64,000 nucleotides of DNA from JABDGR01 sp964561455 (lineage in GTDB: Bacteria; Verrucomicrobiota; Verrucomicrobiia; Opitutales; JABDGR01), in contig CAZLPS010000006.1 in the NCBI GenBank assembly GCA_964561455.1, positions 1 to 64,000 on the forward strand, given 5' to 3'. Position 1 is the stretch's first letter; each line of letters opens with the position of its first letter. The position numbers and the translations under genes were made by a program. Shown here piece after piece: positions 22,144-31,381 of the stretch. The notes under the pieces are model-generated. The model had not been told where the DNA came from and did not search any database. It saw only the letters and a program-made list of their open reading frames with translations.

Positions 22144-23772
22144 ATGCAAATCCATTTCTCCAAAATCTTTCAGCTTCCGGTTTGGATTTTTACCGCGGCA
22201 TCCTTTTGCTCTTTATGTCCGTCGGTGCAGGCGGCGCAGGAGACCGCCGAACAATGGGGCGTCTTTGAATTTTCGCTGCCCGGGCCGGTGGGAGGCAATC
22301 CGTATATGGATGTAGATTTCTCCGCTACATTTACCCATGACCAGCAGTTGGTCAAGACCGACGGCTTCTATGACGGCGACGGCATTTACCGGGTGCGTTT
22401 CATGCCCGATGTTGTGGGCGAGTGGCATTACACAACCTCCAGCAATGTCCCGGAAATGAACGGGAAGACCGGCGTGTTCACCGTCACCAAGCCGTCCCCG
22501 GGCGACCATGGGCCGGTGCGGGTCGCCAACACCTACCACTTCGCCTACGCCGACGGGACGCCCTACAAGGAGTTGGGCACAACTTGCTATGCCTGGGTTC
22601 ACCAGGGCGATGCGCTGGAGGAAATGACGCTCAAGACGCTTGCGGCCTCGCCCTTCAACAAGATCCGCATGTGCATTTTCCCCAAGCATTATACATGGAA
22701 CAACAATGAGCCCATTCTTTATCCCTATGCCGGCACCCCGCCGACCACCTGGGATTTTCAGCGCTTCAATCCCAAGTTCTTTCAACACCTCGAACAGCGC
22801 ATTCTCGACCTCCAACAGCTCGGCATCGAGGCGGATTTGATTCTCTTCCATCCCTACGACACGGGCCATTGGGGATTCGACCGCATGCCGGCGGATGCCA
22901 ATGACCGATACCTGCGTTACGTGGTTGCGCGCTTCGGCGCCTACCGCAACGTCTGGTGGTCACTCGCCAACGAATGGGATTTCATCCGCTCCAAAACCGA
23001 GGCGGATTTTGCGCACTACGGTGAACTCGTTTCGGCCAACGACCCCTACCATCATCTCCTCTCCATCCACAACGGAACGAAGATTTTTGACAACAACCGG
23101 CCTTGGATCACCCACGCCAGCATCCAAAATGGTTCCGCGGTCGAAGATGCCGGGCGCGCGGAATTGTATCGGGACGTGTTTCGCAAGCCAGTCGTGTATG
23201 ACGAGGTAAAATACGAGGGCGACATTCCCGACCGCTGGGGCAATTTATCGGCGGAGGAAATGGTTTTCCGCTTTTGGGAGGGTACCGTCGCGGGCACCTA
23301 TGTCGGCCACGGCGAAACCTATTTGAGTCCCAATGACGTGCTGTGGTGGTCCAAAGGCGGTGTTCTAAATGGTCAAAGTCCGGCACGGCTGGCGTTTTTG
23401 AAGAAGGTACTGGACGACAGTCCGGCGGCGGGCATTGATCCAATTGATAAATGGCAGCACCCGGAATTCGGCGGCCAGGCCGGGAGCTACTATCTCGTTT
23501 ATCTTGGCAAGCAAACCGCTGCTTCATGGGAATTCCAACTCCCCAAGGCGGCACTCCAAGAAGGCATCCAGTTCACCGCCGAGGTTCTCGACACCTGGAA
23601 CATGACGGTGACCCCGGTTAAAGGAGTTTTCACGCTCAAAAAGAAGGATGACTATTTCTTTGCTGATCAGGCCGGACGCTCCATCGCGCTGCCGGCGAAA
23701 CCGTACCTGGCGATTCGCATCAAGCGCGTTGCTGTTGGCTCAAGCACGGCACCCCCAGGCACCCCGGGCTAA
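22144..23772 (+). CDS. DUF5060/DUF4038-type secreted glycoside hydrolase
   Basis: 542 residues from ATG 22144; a signal peptide (IFTAASFCSLCPSVQAA) precedes the mature enzyme. The N-terminal beta-sandwich is of DUF5060 type (WGVFEFSLPGP near 33, GIYRVRFMPDVVGEWHY near 76). A (beta/alpha)8 barrel of DUF4038/apiosidase type follows (YKELGTTCYAWVHQ near 138, RFNPKFFQHLEQRI near 200). Putative catalytic carboxylates lie in WWSLANEWDF near 275 (acid/base Glu after Asn) and VVYDEVKYEGD near 350 (nucleophile Glu). A beta-rich C-terminal domain (DUF5605-like) ends the protein. It is likely a plant or algal polysaccharide side-chain glycosidase; the exact sugar cannot be read from sequence. Its stop overlaps the convergent urtE stop by four bases. 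Confidence 0.82.
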   Translation: MQIHFSKIFQLPVWIFTAASFCSLCPSVQAAQETAEQWGVFEFSLPGPVGGNPYMDVDFSATFTHDQQLVKTDGFYDGDGIYRVRFMPDVVGEWHYTTSSNVPEMNGKTGVFTVTKPSPGDHGPVRVANTYHFAYADGTPYKELGTTCYAWVHQGDALEEMTLKTLAASPFNKIRMCIFPKHYTWNNNEPILYPYAGTPPTTWDFQRFNPKFFQHLEQRILDLQQLGIEADLILFHPYDTGHWGFDRMPADANDRYLRYVVARFGAYRNVWWSLANEWDFIRSKTEADFAHYGELVSANDPYHHLLSIHNGTKIFDNNRPWITHASIQNGSAVEDAGRAELYRDVFRKPVVYDEVKYEGDIPDRWGNLSAEEMVFRFWEGTVAGTYVGHGETYLSPNDVLWWSKGGVLNGQSPARLAFLKKVLDDSPAAGIDPIDKWQHPEFGGQAGSYYLVYLGKQTAASWEFQLPKAALQEGIQFTAEVLDTWNMTVTPVKGVFTLKKKDDYFFADQAGRSIALPAKPYLAIRIKRVAVGSSTAPPGTPG

Positions 23773-24464
23773 ACCGTCAGGTGCTTTTTAACCACAGTAT
23801 CGGTCAGATTCGCAATGGGGCCCTCGGCGACAATGGCACCGCGGTCCATGATGTAAAAGCTGTCGCCGACACTCAGACAGAAATCAAGATATTGTTCCAC
23901 CAGGAGGATGCTCAGCTTGCCTTCTTTTTTGATTTTTAACAACGTCTCGCCAATGAGGTCTATAATGTTGGGCTGAATGCCCTCGGTCGGTTCATCCAGA
24001 ATCAAGATCTTTGGGTTTGTCAGCAGGGCGCGGGCTATGGCCAGTTGCTGCTGTTGGCCCCCGCTGAGCACCCCGCCTTTGCGCGGGAGAAACTCTTTGA
24101 GGATCGGGAAAAGTTCCAGCACCCGGTCCACCGGCGAGCTGCCCTTGACCTTGTGCACCACCAGGCCGACTTTCAAATTCTCCCAGACCGTGAGGTGCGG
24201 AAAGATATCACGGCCCTGCGGCACGTAACCGATTCCGAGCCGCGCCCGGGCGTCAGGGGCGAGCCCGGTCAACGCCTTGTCGTCGAGTTTAACGCTGCCG
24301 GTGTCGGCTTTCACGAGCCCGACAATGGATTTCAGCGTGGTGGTTTTGCCCACGCCGTTGCGCCCCATGAGGCAGACGAGACTGCGCTCCGGCACAGTGA
24401 GATTTACGCCGCGCAATATGCGGGAGCCCTGGTAAGAAGCCGTGATGTTGGAAAGTTGCAGCAT
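23769..24464 (-). CDS. urtE: Urea ABC transporter ATP-binding protein UrtE
   Basis: 231 residues, standard for UrtE/LivF. It energises high-affinity urea uptake together with UrtD and the permeases UrtB and UrtC. Motifs visible: Walker A GRNGVGKTTTLKS near residue 34 with the preceding GRxNxxxG context, Q-loop GYVPQGRDIFPHLTV near 83, signature LSGGQQQQLAIARALL near 136, Walker B ILILDEPTEGIQPNII near 155, and the D/H-loop LLVEQYLDFCL near 189. GRDIFP is the UrtE/LivF-type variant. Start ATG 24464, two bases after the UrtD stop. The last gene of the urt group; it ends four bases into the convergent glycosidase gene, so no terminator space remains. Confidence 0.95.
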   Translation of the reverse strand: MLQLSNITASYQGSRILRGVNLTVPERSLVCLMGRNGVGKTTTLKSIVGLVKADTGSVKLDDKALTGLAPDARARLGIGYVPQGRDIFPHLTVWENLKVGLVVHKVKGSSPVDRVLELFPILKEFLPRKGGVLSGGQQQQLAIARALLTNPKILILDEPTEGIQPNIIDLIGETLLKIKKEGKLSILLVEQYLDFCLSVGDSFYIMDRGAIVAEGPIANLTDTVVKKHLTV

Positions 24465-24466
24465 GG

Positions 24467-25228
24467 TCAGTGGCGCTTTTTGCGGCCCAAATAGATTTCC
24501 ATAACTTGCTCGCTGTTTTGCACTTCATCCACCGTGCCTTCGCACAAGACGGTGCCATGATGCAGAACCGTGACTTTCCGGGCGATTTGGCGGACGAACG
24601 TCATGTCGTGCTCGATCACCACGATGCTGTGCTTGCCCTCCAGGCTCAGCAGCAGTTCGCCGGTCTTGTAGGTTTCCTCATCCGTCATGCCGGCGGCAGG
24701 TTCATCCACCAGCAGGAGTTTTGGATTCAGAGCCAGCAACATGCCGATCTCCAGCCATTGCTTTTGCCCATGGCTGAGCGCGCCAGCCTTCGATTCCGCC
24801 ATTTCTTCCAGCGCGACGGTCTTGAGCACCTCGTAAATCCGGTCACGCCGTTCCGGGGTAACCCGGGAGAACAGCGTGCTCCATACGCCGCGCCGACCCT
24901 CGAGCGAAAGCCAGATGTTATCAAACACGGTGTGGTCAATATATACTGATGGGGTTTGAAATTTGCGTCCAATGCCCAGGCGCGTGATTTCGGCTTCATT
25001 CAGCCTGGTTAAGTCCGTGTCAAACCCAAACTCAATTTTGCCGCTATCCGGTTTGGTGCGACCGGTAATCAAATCCAGCATGCTGCTTTTGCCGGCGCCA
25101 TTGGGACCGATAATGACGCGCAACTCCCCCTCGTCCATGTAGAAGGTAAGATTGGAAATTGCCTTGAAACCCTCAAAGGACTTGTTCACATCCTCCAAGG
25201 TAAGCACAAATTTTTTGGATCCGGCCAT
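24467..25228 (-). CDS. urtD: Urea ABC transporter ATP-binding protein UrtD
   Basis: 253 residues of the UrtD/LivG type. Walker A IIGPNGAGKSSMLDLITG near residue 38, the insert FQTPSVYIDHTVFDNIWLSL near 90, signature LSHGQKQWLEIGMLLA near 151, Walker B LLLVDEPAAGMTDEE near 172, and H-loop IVVIEHDMTFV near 198. DEPAAGMTDEET is the UrtD version of the LivG motif. The ATG at 25228 is used; a GTG at 25234 in the same frame overlaps the urtC stop and is an alternative. Tight spacing to urtC and urtE shows co-transcription. Confidence 0.95.
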   Translation of the reverse strand: MAGSKKFVLTLEDVNKSFEGFKAISNLTFYMDEGELRVIIGPNGAGKSSMLDLITGRTKPDSGKIEFGFDTDLTRLNEAEITRLGIGRKFQTPSVYIDHTVFDNIWLSLEGRRGVWSTLFSRVTPERRDRIYEVLKTVALEEMAESKAGALSHGQKQWLEIGMLLALNPKLLLVDEPAAGMTDEETYKTGELLLSLEGKHSIVVIEHDMTFVRQIARKVTVLHHGTVLCEGTVDEVQNSEQVMEIYLGRKKRH

Positions 25229-25230
25229 AA

Positions 25231-26427
25231 TCACGGGCGGTTGGATTTCGGTAAGCCTTCACCCGGCGGCGGGGTCGGCAGTGCGGCCGGCGGTGGGTCC
25301 GCCGGGTCCGGCGCGGAATCGATGGCTGGTAATTTGGCGGTTAGAAGACGGCGTTTCAGTCCCCGCAGTTGTTCAGGCAGGCCGACGATACCCTTGGGCA
25401 TGAACAGGGTGACCAAAATGAATGTCATCCCGAGAAACAACAGCCAAAGGTCAGGATAGGAGCGCGTCGCCCAGCTCTTCATGGCATTAATGACAATCGC
25501 CCCAATTACGGGACCAACCAGCGTGCCGCGGCCGCCCACCGAAACCCATACCACCGCTTCCAAAGATTTGTCGGTGGCCATTTCACTCGGATTGATAATC
25601 CCCACTTGTGGAACATAGAGCGCGCCAGCCAGGCCGGCAATAACTGCCGCCAGGACAAACACGAACAATTTGAAATAAGCCGTGGCATAGCCGGAAAAGA
25701 GCACGCGGTTTTCGCTGTCGCGAATGGCCCGCTGCACCTTGCCAAATTTGGTGCCCGTCAGCCATTTGCACAGAAAGTAGGTTCCCAGCAGCAGGAGCAC
25801 GCTGCAAACATAGAGACCGCGCTGGGTCGCGGGCGAACGGAGATCCATGCCGGCCAGGAATTTGAAGTCGGTAAAGCCGTTATTGCCCCCCATGAGCAGG
25901 CTGTTGCGAAAAAACAGCAGGCAGGCGGCGTAGGTGAGGGCTTGGGTGAGAATGGAAAAGTAAACGCCGCGGATGCGGGAGCGAAACGCCATGAAACCAA
26001 ACATGAGGGAAACGACGGCGGGCAACAAGATGACCATCATCAGGGCAAAAGGGAAACTGGCGAATGGCTCCCAAAAGGCCGGCAGCTTGCTCCAACCCAA
26101 AAAAACGAGGAAATCGGGAATCGGCATGTGATACTGGCCCAAATCGCCAATTTTCCGCATGAGATACATGCCCATCATGTATCCACCGAGGGCGAAAAAC
26201 AGGCATTGGCCGAGACTCAGCAGTCCGGTGTAGCCCCATAACAAATCTACGCTGATCGCCACGATGCCGTAACACAAATATTTGCCGTAGACGTTGATCG
26301 TAAAATCGCTGACATGCAGCATACTGTCCGGGGCGGTAAACGCATTCAACCCCGGGAGGACGACGAGCAGCACCAACGCAGCCAGTGCCACAAACCACAA
26401 TTCAAAATTGGTCGTTTTGGCCCGCAT
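25231..26427 (-). CDS. urtC: Urea ABC transporter permease UrtC
   Basis: 398 residues, typical of UrtC/LivM. It forms the channel with UrtB. About ten hydrophobic segments are visible; the LivM-type loop GYTGLLSLGQCLFFALGGYMMG near residue 64 and GGRGTLVGPVIGAIVINAMKSW near 300 are diagnostic. The C-terminal 40 residues are Pro/Ala-rich and cytoplasmic. Start ATG 26427, four bases after the urtB stop. Confidence 0.95.
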   Translation of the reverse strand: MRAKTTNFELWFVALAALVLLVVLPGLNAFTAPDSMLHVSDFTINVYGKYLCYGIVAISVDLLWGYTGLLSLGQCLFFALGGYMMGMYLMRKIGDLGQYHMPIPDFLVFLGWSKLPAFWEPFASFPFALMMVILLPAVVSLMFGFMAFRSRIRGVYFSILTQALTYAACLLFFRNSLLMGGNNGFTDFKFLAGMDLRSPATQRGLYVCSVLLLLGTYFLCKWLTGTKFGKVQRAIRDSENRVLFSGYATAYFKLFVFVLAAVIAGLAGALYVPQVGIINPSEMATDKSLEAVVWVSVGGRGTLVGPVIGAIVINAMKSWATRSYPDLWLLFLGMTFILVTLFMPKGIVGLPEQLRGLKRRLLTAKLPAIDSAPDPADPPPAALPTPPPGEGLPKSNRP

Positions 26428-26431
26428 GGTG

Positions 26432-28183
26432 TTAATCCAGATTTCGGCCGCGAATGGAAAATAGCCCGCCCGGCCTCCGTTGCAGGAAAATTATTATGCA
26501 AACCAGCACGATGATCTTGCCCATCACCGGCGAGCCGAACAATTGCTGGAGGACCTGGTCGGCCGTGCCGATGCCCAATGCGGCATACACCGTGCCAATG
26601 ATGCTGCCCACGCCTCCCACCACTACCGTCATGAAACTGTCCACAATATAACTCTGGCCCAAGCTCGGGCCGACGTTGCCAATTTGCGAGAGAAAAGCTC
26701 CCGCCAAGCCCGCCAAGCCCGAACCAAAGGCGAAGGTCATCATGTTCACGCGGCTGGTGCGCACACCCATGCAGGAAGCCATCGAACGGTTTTGCATCAC
26801 GGCTCGAATCAGCAAACCGAGGGGAGTTTTGCTGAGCAGCAGCCAGGTGCCAAACACAATGACAAAGGCGAATCCAATGACGAAAACGCGGTTGTAACCA
26901 AACGAGACGTCATGCACGGTAAAGTGGCCCAGCAGCCAAGACGGCGAATTGACCTGGACATTGTTCGCCCCAAACACCATGCGGAACAACTGCTGCATTA
27001 CCAGCGACACCCCCCAGGTGGCCAACAGCGACTCAAGGGGGCGGCGGTACAGGAATTGAATGACGGCGCGTTCCAAGACCAACCCCGCCAGCGCCGCCGT
27101 CATAAAACTGAGGGGAATCGCAAACAGAAAATAACTCTGGTAGAACCAGCCGGTGGCGTGCAAACCGGGTAGGCTCAAGCCGAAACCGAGTGGTTTGCCC
27201 ATAACATTGAAGGGCAGCGTGACGTTGAAGGAGAAACCATCGCCAAACAAGTTTTGCACGACGTAACTGGTGTACGCGCCAATGGCAATCATCTCCCCGT
27301 GCGCCATGTTGATGACCCCCATCAGCCCGAAGGTGATGGCCAACCCAAGCGCCGCCACCAACAAAATGGAGCCCAGGCTGAGACCGTGAAAGATCGTGCC
27401 GTAGAAATTCACAAACCAAATGTGGGTCTGGATGGATCTTATCGCCAATTTGGCGGCTTGCACCACTGTGCCGCCCGCCTTCCCGTCCGAAACGAGCTTT
27501 TGCAGAATATCCAGACTCCCAATCGCATCCAGATCCTGCAATTGCTTTATCGCGGCCAGTTCCACCGCTGGATCCTGGTCATTGATTTGCAACGTTGCTA
27601 TGCCCACTAAGATCGCCCGCTTCACCGAGGCATCCGTCTCCTTCGCCAGCCTGGACTGGAGGATGGGAATGTAACTGACCTTTTGGGAATTGCCCAATTT
27701 GTTCACCGCTGACCAACGGCTGTCCACCTCGGGGCTCGACAAAGAAAGTGTGTCGATCGTTTGGCTGATGGCCGACCGCAAGCGCATGTCCGTATCCGCC
27801 GTATCCAATTCACTGTTGCCAAACCGTAGTTCCTTGCCACCCGCATCTTTGAGCACAAGCCCGTCAATCACGCGAATGGCCCGGGCCTTTCCATTTGCAT
27901 CCAGTGTATCCTCCAGCAGCACGGGCACTTTGGAGCCGTCAGCCTCGGGATACAGGTATACCTGATCGCGCGTCCAAGCCCTCAAGACATCCGCAGCAGT
28001 TTTCGAACCGGAATCCCCCACACTTGCCAGCAGCTTTTGCTGCGTCGCGCCATTGCCGGTAATGGCCTGGGTCAAAAGCTGGCGGACCGCCGCATCGTCC
28101 GGAGTCGGGACGTCGGCCGCTTCGGCGTGCAGGCAAAGCAACAGCAGCCCCAGCGCAATAAATGTTTTCCCTCGAAGCTTCAT
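26432..28183 (-). CDS. urtB: Urea ABC transporter permease UrtB with long periplasmic head
   Basis: 583 residues, a little longer than the usual UrtB (about 520-540). A signal peptide (IALGLLLLCLHAEAADV) leads into about 220 residues of helical HEAT-like periplasmic sequence (LLTQAITGNG, NKLGNSQKVSYIPILQSRL, LAIRSIQTH). The membrane domain follows, about nine segments, containing the LivH-type motif GLMGVINMAHGEMIAIGAYT near 290 and GLAGAFLSQIGNVGPSLGQ near 505. UrtB differs from LivH by exactly this head. Start ATG 28183 is 76 bases downstream of the urtA stop, with a terminator-like hairpin between. Confidence 0.95.
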   Translation of the reverse strand: MKLRGKTFIALGLLLLCLHAEAADVPTPDDAAVRQLLTQAITGNGATQQKLLASVGDSGSKTAADVLRAWTRDQVYLYPEADGSKVPVLLEDTLDANGKARAIRVIDGLVLKDAGGKELRFGNSELDTADTDMRLRSAISQTIDTLSLSSPEVDSRWSAVNKLGNSQKVSYIPILQSRLAKETDASVKRAILVGIATLQINDQDPAVELAAIKQLQDLDAIGSLDILQKLVSDGKAGGTVVQAAKLAIRSIQTHIWFVNFYGTIFHGLSLGSILLVAALGLAITFGLMGVINMAHGEMIAIGAYTSYVVQNLFGDGFSFNVTLPFNVMGKPLGFGLSLPGLHATGWFYQSYFLFAIPLSFMTAALAGLVLERAVIQFLYRRPLESLLATWGVSLVMQQLFRMVFGANNVQVNSPSWLLGHFTVHDVSFGYNRVFVIGFAFVIVFGTWLLLSKTPLGLLIRAVMQNRSMASCMGVRTSRVNMMTFAFGSGLAGLAGAFLSQIGNVGPSLGQSYIVDSFMTVVVGGVGSIIGTVYAALGIGTADQVLQQLFGSPVMGKIIVLVCIIIFLQRRPGGLFSIRGRNLD

Positions 28184-28191
28184 CTTAAGGC

Positions 28192-28224
28192 AAAAAGGGG
28201 CGGAGCAGTTGCTCCGCCCCTTTT
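28192..28224 (-). terminator. Strong hairpin with T-run between urtA and urtB (attenuator/partial terminator)
   Basis: A perfect 14-bp stem (28193-28206 with 28211-28224) around a 4-nt loop; on the minus strand it is followed by five T. It lies in the urtA-urtB gap. As an internal partial terminator it would keep the binding protein UrtA in excess over the permease, as is common for ABC importers. Confidence 0.85.
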
Positions 28225-28258
28225 GATTGAAGTCATTTGCATTGGCCGGTAACAGTCT

Positions 28259-29572
28259 CTACTTGCCAGCGGCCAGCTTGGCGTCCAAATCCTTCAGCAA
28301 GAAGGGCTCACCCGGAACCTGGTCAAATGTCTGCAGAATCTTGAATTGCCCGTTGGCCTTGGTCTCGCCGATGTAGACGTTCTTCGTGGCGTGGTGATTC
28401 TTGGTCATGGTGATTTTACCGCCCGGCCCGTCGAAACTGTCGTCACCGGATTCCAAGACGGCACGGACCTTGTCCACGTCAAAAGAGTCGGCTTTCTCGA
28501 CCGCCTGCTTCCACAAAAAGACGCCGTCATAGGAGAGGATCATGGGACTGTCCACCGCACGGTTTTCCTTGATCACGCCGGGATGGGTTTCGGTTTTCAA
28601 CCAGTCGGCCCAGCTTTTAAGAAATGCGGTGTTGGCCGGGGTGCTCAGCGACATAAAGTAAGTCCAGCAGCCGAGTTCGCCCACCATGTCCTTGGTCGGC
28701 ATGCTGCGCAGTTCATCCTCTGCCAAACTGAAGGAAACCACCGGGCAATCCGACGTCGTCAATCCCGCAGCGACAACTTCTTTGAAGAAGGGCACATTGG
28801 AGTCGCCGTTGATGGTGTTGATCACGCAGGCGTCACCGCTGGCGGAAAACTGCTTGATGTCGGCCACAATCTGCTGGAAGTCGGTGTGGCCAAACGGCAC
28901 ATACTGCCCGGCCGAAATGACCTTGCCATCCGCATCCTTGCGCAAACCCCCGCCGATGTTCGCAACCGGCACGCCATGCAGCAGCAGGTATTTGTAAAGG
29001 ATCAGATTGGTGGTCTGCGGGTAGACGTAGTCCGTGCCGATGAGGTAGAATTTCTTTTTGCCCTGGGCCAGAAGATAATCCACCGCCGGCGTCGCCTGCT
29101 GGCCAACGGCCTCCGCGGTGTAGAAGATGTTCTTGGACAACTCTTCGCCCTCGTATTGCACAGGGTAGAACAGCATTCCGTTATCCTTCTCGAATACGGG
29201 CAGTACGGATTTGCGGCTGACGGAAGTCCAACAGCCGAAAGTGACCGCCACTTTGTCCTCTTCCAGCAACTGCTTGGCCTTTTCCGCAAACAACGGCCAG
29301 TTCGAGGCGCCGTCCACGACCACGGGCTCAATCTTGTAGGATTTTCCGCCGACTTTGATGCCGCCGGAGGCGTTGATTTGGTCAAACGCGAAGAGCAGCA
29401 CATCACGCAGGGATGTTTCGCTGATCGCCATGGTGCCACTCAGGGAGTGGAGGATGCCGATTTTAACCGTGGGCGGCACTTCCGGCGGAGCGGGCGTGTC
29501 GGCCGCCGGAGCGGGAGTCGCAAGGTTCAAAGAGGCCGCGAGGGCCGCTATGGTAAGGAGATGCTTTTTCAT
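28259..29572 (-). CDS. urtA: Urea ABC transporter substrate-binding protein UrtA
   Basis: 437 residues from ATG 29572, with a signal peptide (KHLLTIAALAASLNLATPAPAAD). The periplasmic protein captures urea for UrtBCDE. Diagnostic UrtA segments: VKIGILHSLSGTMAISE near residue 37, CWTSVSRKSVLPVFE near 118, MLFYPVQYEGEELSKNIFY near 139 (the FYPVQYEG block separates UrtA from other branched-chain-type binding proteins), FYLIGTDYVYPQTTN near 180, and KNHHATKNVYIGE near 393. The frame runs 43 codons further up without signal-peptide logic, so the later ATG is used. It follows the porin gene by 67 bases on the same strand. Confidence 0.96.
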   Translation of the reverse strand: MKKHLLTIAALAASLNLATPAPAADTPAPPEVPPTVKIGILHSLSGTMAISETSLRDVLLFAFDQINASGGIKVGGKSYKIEPVVVDGASNWPLFAEKAKQLLEEDKVAVTFGCWTSVSRKSVLPVFEKDNGMLFYPVQYEGEELSKNIFYTAEAVGQQATPAVDYLLAQGKKKFYLIGTDYVYPQTTNLILYKYLLLHGVPVANIGGGLRKDADGKVISAGQYVPFGHTDFQQIVADIKQFSASGDACVINTINGDSNVPFFKEVVAAGLTTSDCPVVSFSLAEDELRSMPTKDMVGELGCWTYFMSLSTPANTAFLKSWADWLKTETHPGVIKENRAVDSPMILSYDGVFLWKQAVEKADSFDVDKVRAVLESGDDSFDGPGGKITMTKNHHATKNVYIGETKANGQFKILQTFDQVPGEPFLLKDLDAKLAAGK

Positions 29573-29639
29573 GACGATGAATTTGTTAAGTTTGAATAGT
29601 GGGAAAATATTAACCTGAAGATTAAAAAACAGATGCGAC

Positions 29640-30899
29640 TTAGAAAGAGACCGTCGCACCGACACCAGCAACATATTCGTTTTGCTTGCCGTTGAAGCCA
29701 CCCTTGTAGGACGTGTGGTTCACCCGAAATTCCGGTTGGATCTTCAAGTAGGATGTCGGACGCCAATTGAACGTGAGGGTGAAGCTTTCCAAGTCTCCGC
29801 TCGGGGACGGCGACAAGATTCCGGAGCCCGGACCAAACGGGTTTGGTCCGCCATTCAGACCCACCCCTTGCGGGTCATCCAGATATTCCGCCCGGAAAGC
29901 GATGCCGTATTTGGGCGTAAAATCATACCAAATCCAGCCGCCGACCGAATCCAACTCGCCCGAGGGTTTGCCCTGGTTATGAAAACTAAAGTAGTCTCCC
30001 TCAAACCCGGTGCCCAATTCCGGGGTGAGCTGATATCCGCCGATTACCGAAGCTCCGTTCGCATCCAGCGTGCCACCACCCAGGCCGCCAAACCCAATGA
30101 CATTGAACCAAAATTCCTTGGTCGGTTTGAGATTAAGTGATGCCATGCCCGCCTTTTTGTTCGCATTGCCCACCGGGCCGGCATACAGGCCGTTATCCAC
30201 CCGCGCGGTTAAACTGATCCAATCCGCGAACGCGTAATCCGCCTGCACGCCGGCAGATGGACCGTTGCCGGTGTACCACCATTGATAGCCCTGGGAGAAA
30301 TTCGGGTTCGCCGCGCCGCCGTCGCCCGATTCCCAGTTCAGGAGCGAGATCAATTCGCCCGCCCGGATAATGAGGCCGTTGCCAATGGGGGCATTTACTT
30401 CCACATAACCCTCACGCAAATATTCGAAGCCGTTGATGGCCGCGCCGGAATTCAACACCGACGAGTCTTCTCCACCCATAAATGACACGCGGAAAGCGCT
30501 GCTCCAATCCGTATCACTGCGAACCGCCGCAGGACTTGCAATGGTCACCTTGACCTTGTTGATGGAAAAGTTGTTGTTCTTGTTGTTCCACAGATAGCTG
30601 GCAATGCGCTGCGAGGAACTGTTTTCCAAATCGCTGAAATATGAACTTTGCACAAAACCGCTGACCGTGACATTCGCGAACGGCGACGCTGGTTTGGCCG
30701 CGGTCCCGCTGGGCACCAAGCCCTCTTTTTGGACCATGGCTTCCAGCACCTTGAGGCGATCGTTTAAGGCTTGGTTCTGTTGCTGCAACGACGCCAGGGT
30801 GGGAGCGTCTTGGGCCAGCGCCAGAGCAGCGCTGCCTGCCAAAACACCACCGGTCAACAAACAACGGCGGATCAGTTTGAACGCAGATGGATTATTCAT
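29640..30899 (-). CDS. Outer-membrane beta-barrel porin heading the urea operon
   Basis: 419 residues from ATG 30899. A signal peptide (basic IRRCLLTGG, then VLAGSAALALAQ) is followed by a short coiled coil (LASLQQQNQALNDRLKVLEAM, about residues 33-53) and a long beta-strand-rich body that ends in Phe (GVGATVSF), the usual C-terminus of outer-membrane barrels. Its repeated segments (VTVSGFVQSSYFSDL, GNGLIIRAGELISLLNW, SFTLTFNWRPTSYLKIQPEF) match the BBP2/OmpL-like putative porin family. Porins precede urea/short-amide transport genes in other bacteria (FmdC in Methylophilus), so entry of urea across the outer membrane is likely. The sigma-54 promoter sits 97 bases upstream, suggesting one transcript with urtABCDE. 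Confidence 0.85.
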   Translation of the reverse strand: MNNPSAFKLIRRCLLTGGVLAGSAALALAQDAPTLASLQQQNQALNDRLKVLEAMVQKEGLVPSGTAAKPASPFANVTVSGFVQSSYFSDLENSSSQRIASYLWNNKNNNFSINKVKVTIASPAAVRSDTDWSSAFRVSFMGGEDSSVLNSGAAINGFEYLREGYVEVNAPIGNGLIIRAGELISLLNWESGDGGAANPNFSQGYQWWYTGNGPSAGVQADYAFADWISLTARVDNGLYAGPVGNANKKAGMASLNLKPTKEFWFNVIGFGGLGGGTLDANGASVIGGYQLTPELGTGFEGDYFSFHNQGKPSGELDSVGGWIWYDFTPKYGIAFRAEYLDDPQGVGLNGGPNPFGPGSGILSPSPSGDLESFTLTFNWRPTSYLKIQPEFRVNHTSYKGGFNGKQNEYVAGVGATVSF

Positions 30900-30995
30900 A
30901 GTGACGGGTTTCTCCGCTGCAATTCGCGCCCGCTGTGGTTGGAAGTTAGCGTGGTGATGAGAGCAGTCAGCCGGCGGTTGCAGTGAAAACGTTTC

Positions 30996-31011
30996 AGCAA
31001 CCCCGATGCCA
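30996..31011 (-). promoter_or_regulatory. Sigma-54 (-24/-12) promoter of the porin-urtABCDE operon
   Basis: Minus strand reads TGGCATCGGGGTTGCT: GG and GC are spaced by exactly 10 bases, with TGGCA at -24 and TTGCT at -12, close to the consensus TGGCAC-N5-TTGCW. The expected start of transcription is near 30985, giving an 85-nt leader before the porin ATG. This suggests nitrogen control by an NtrC-type activator; I did not find a clear enhancer palindrome of NtrC type upstream. Confidence 0.8.
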
Positions 31012-31381
31012 AATTGTAACACTCGCGTTAAAAGAAGGAAAAGGCCGGCCCGGAGAAATTTTGTTCGGCGTTAATTTTTATTAATGCGGCCGGCGTTTAT
31101 TTTTCGTGAAAATTGTTCACTGAACTAAATGGCCCGAAATCCTGAAGACATGGCAAATCACCCGCGAAAAGGGCCGGGTAGCCGGGCCCATCTCCCTCAA
31201 CCATCCCCCTTTTTTCCGGCCGGTTATTTTTCCATCGCTCCGTTTGAATTCTCTTCATACTTCACCGGGTCAATGACAAAAACTTTTCATCATTGCGGCC
31301 GAAATTTTCCACCGGTGACTGCGACTCTGGGGCGTTTTCTCCCACGCGCCGCCGTCTTTCCCGCGCATTTTTATCCACAGG
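31012..31381. other. Intergenic region upstream of the sigma-54 promoter
   Basis: About 370 bases, AT-rich between 31050 and 31140, without a convincing gene. A short palindrome GTGAA-N5-TTCAC at 31106-31120 lies about 95 bases upstream of the -24 box, where an activator could bind; this is a suggestion only. The rest is low in features up to the small frame at 31382. Confidence 0.4.

Noticed and set aside
28346..29599. 417-codon open frame opposite urtA
   Set aside because: Antisense to a clear UrtA with signal peptide and all family blocks.
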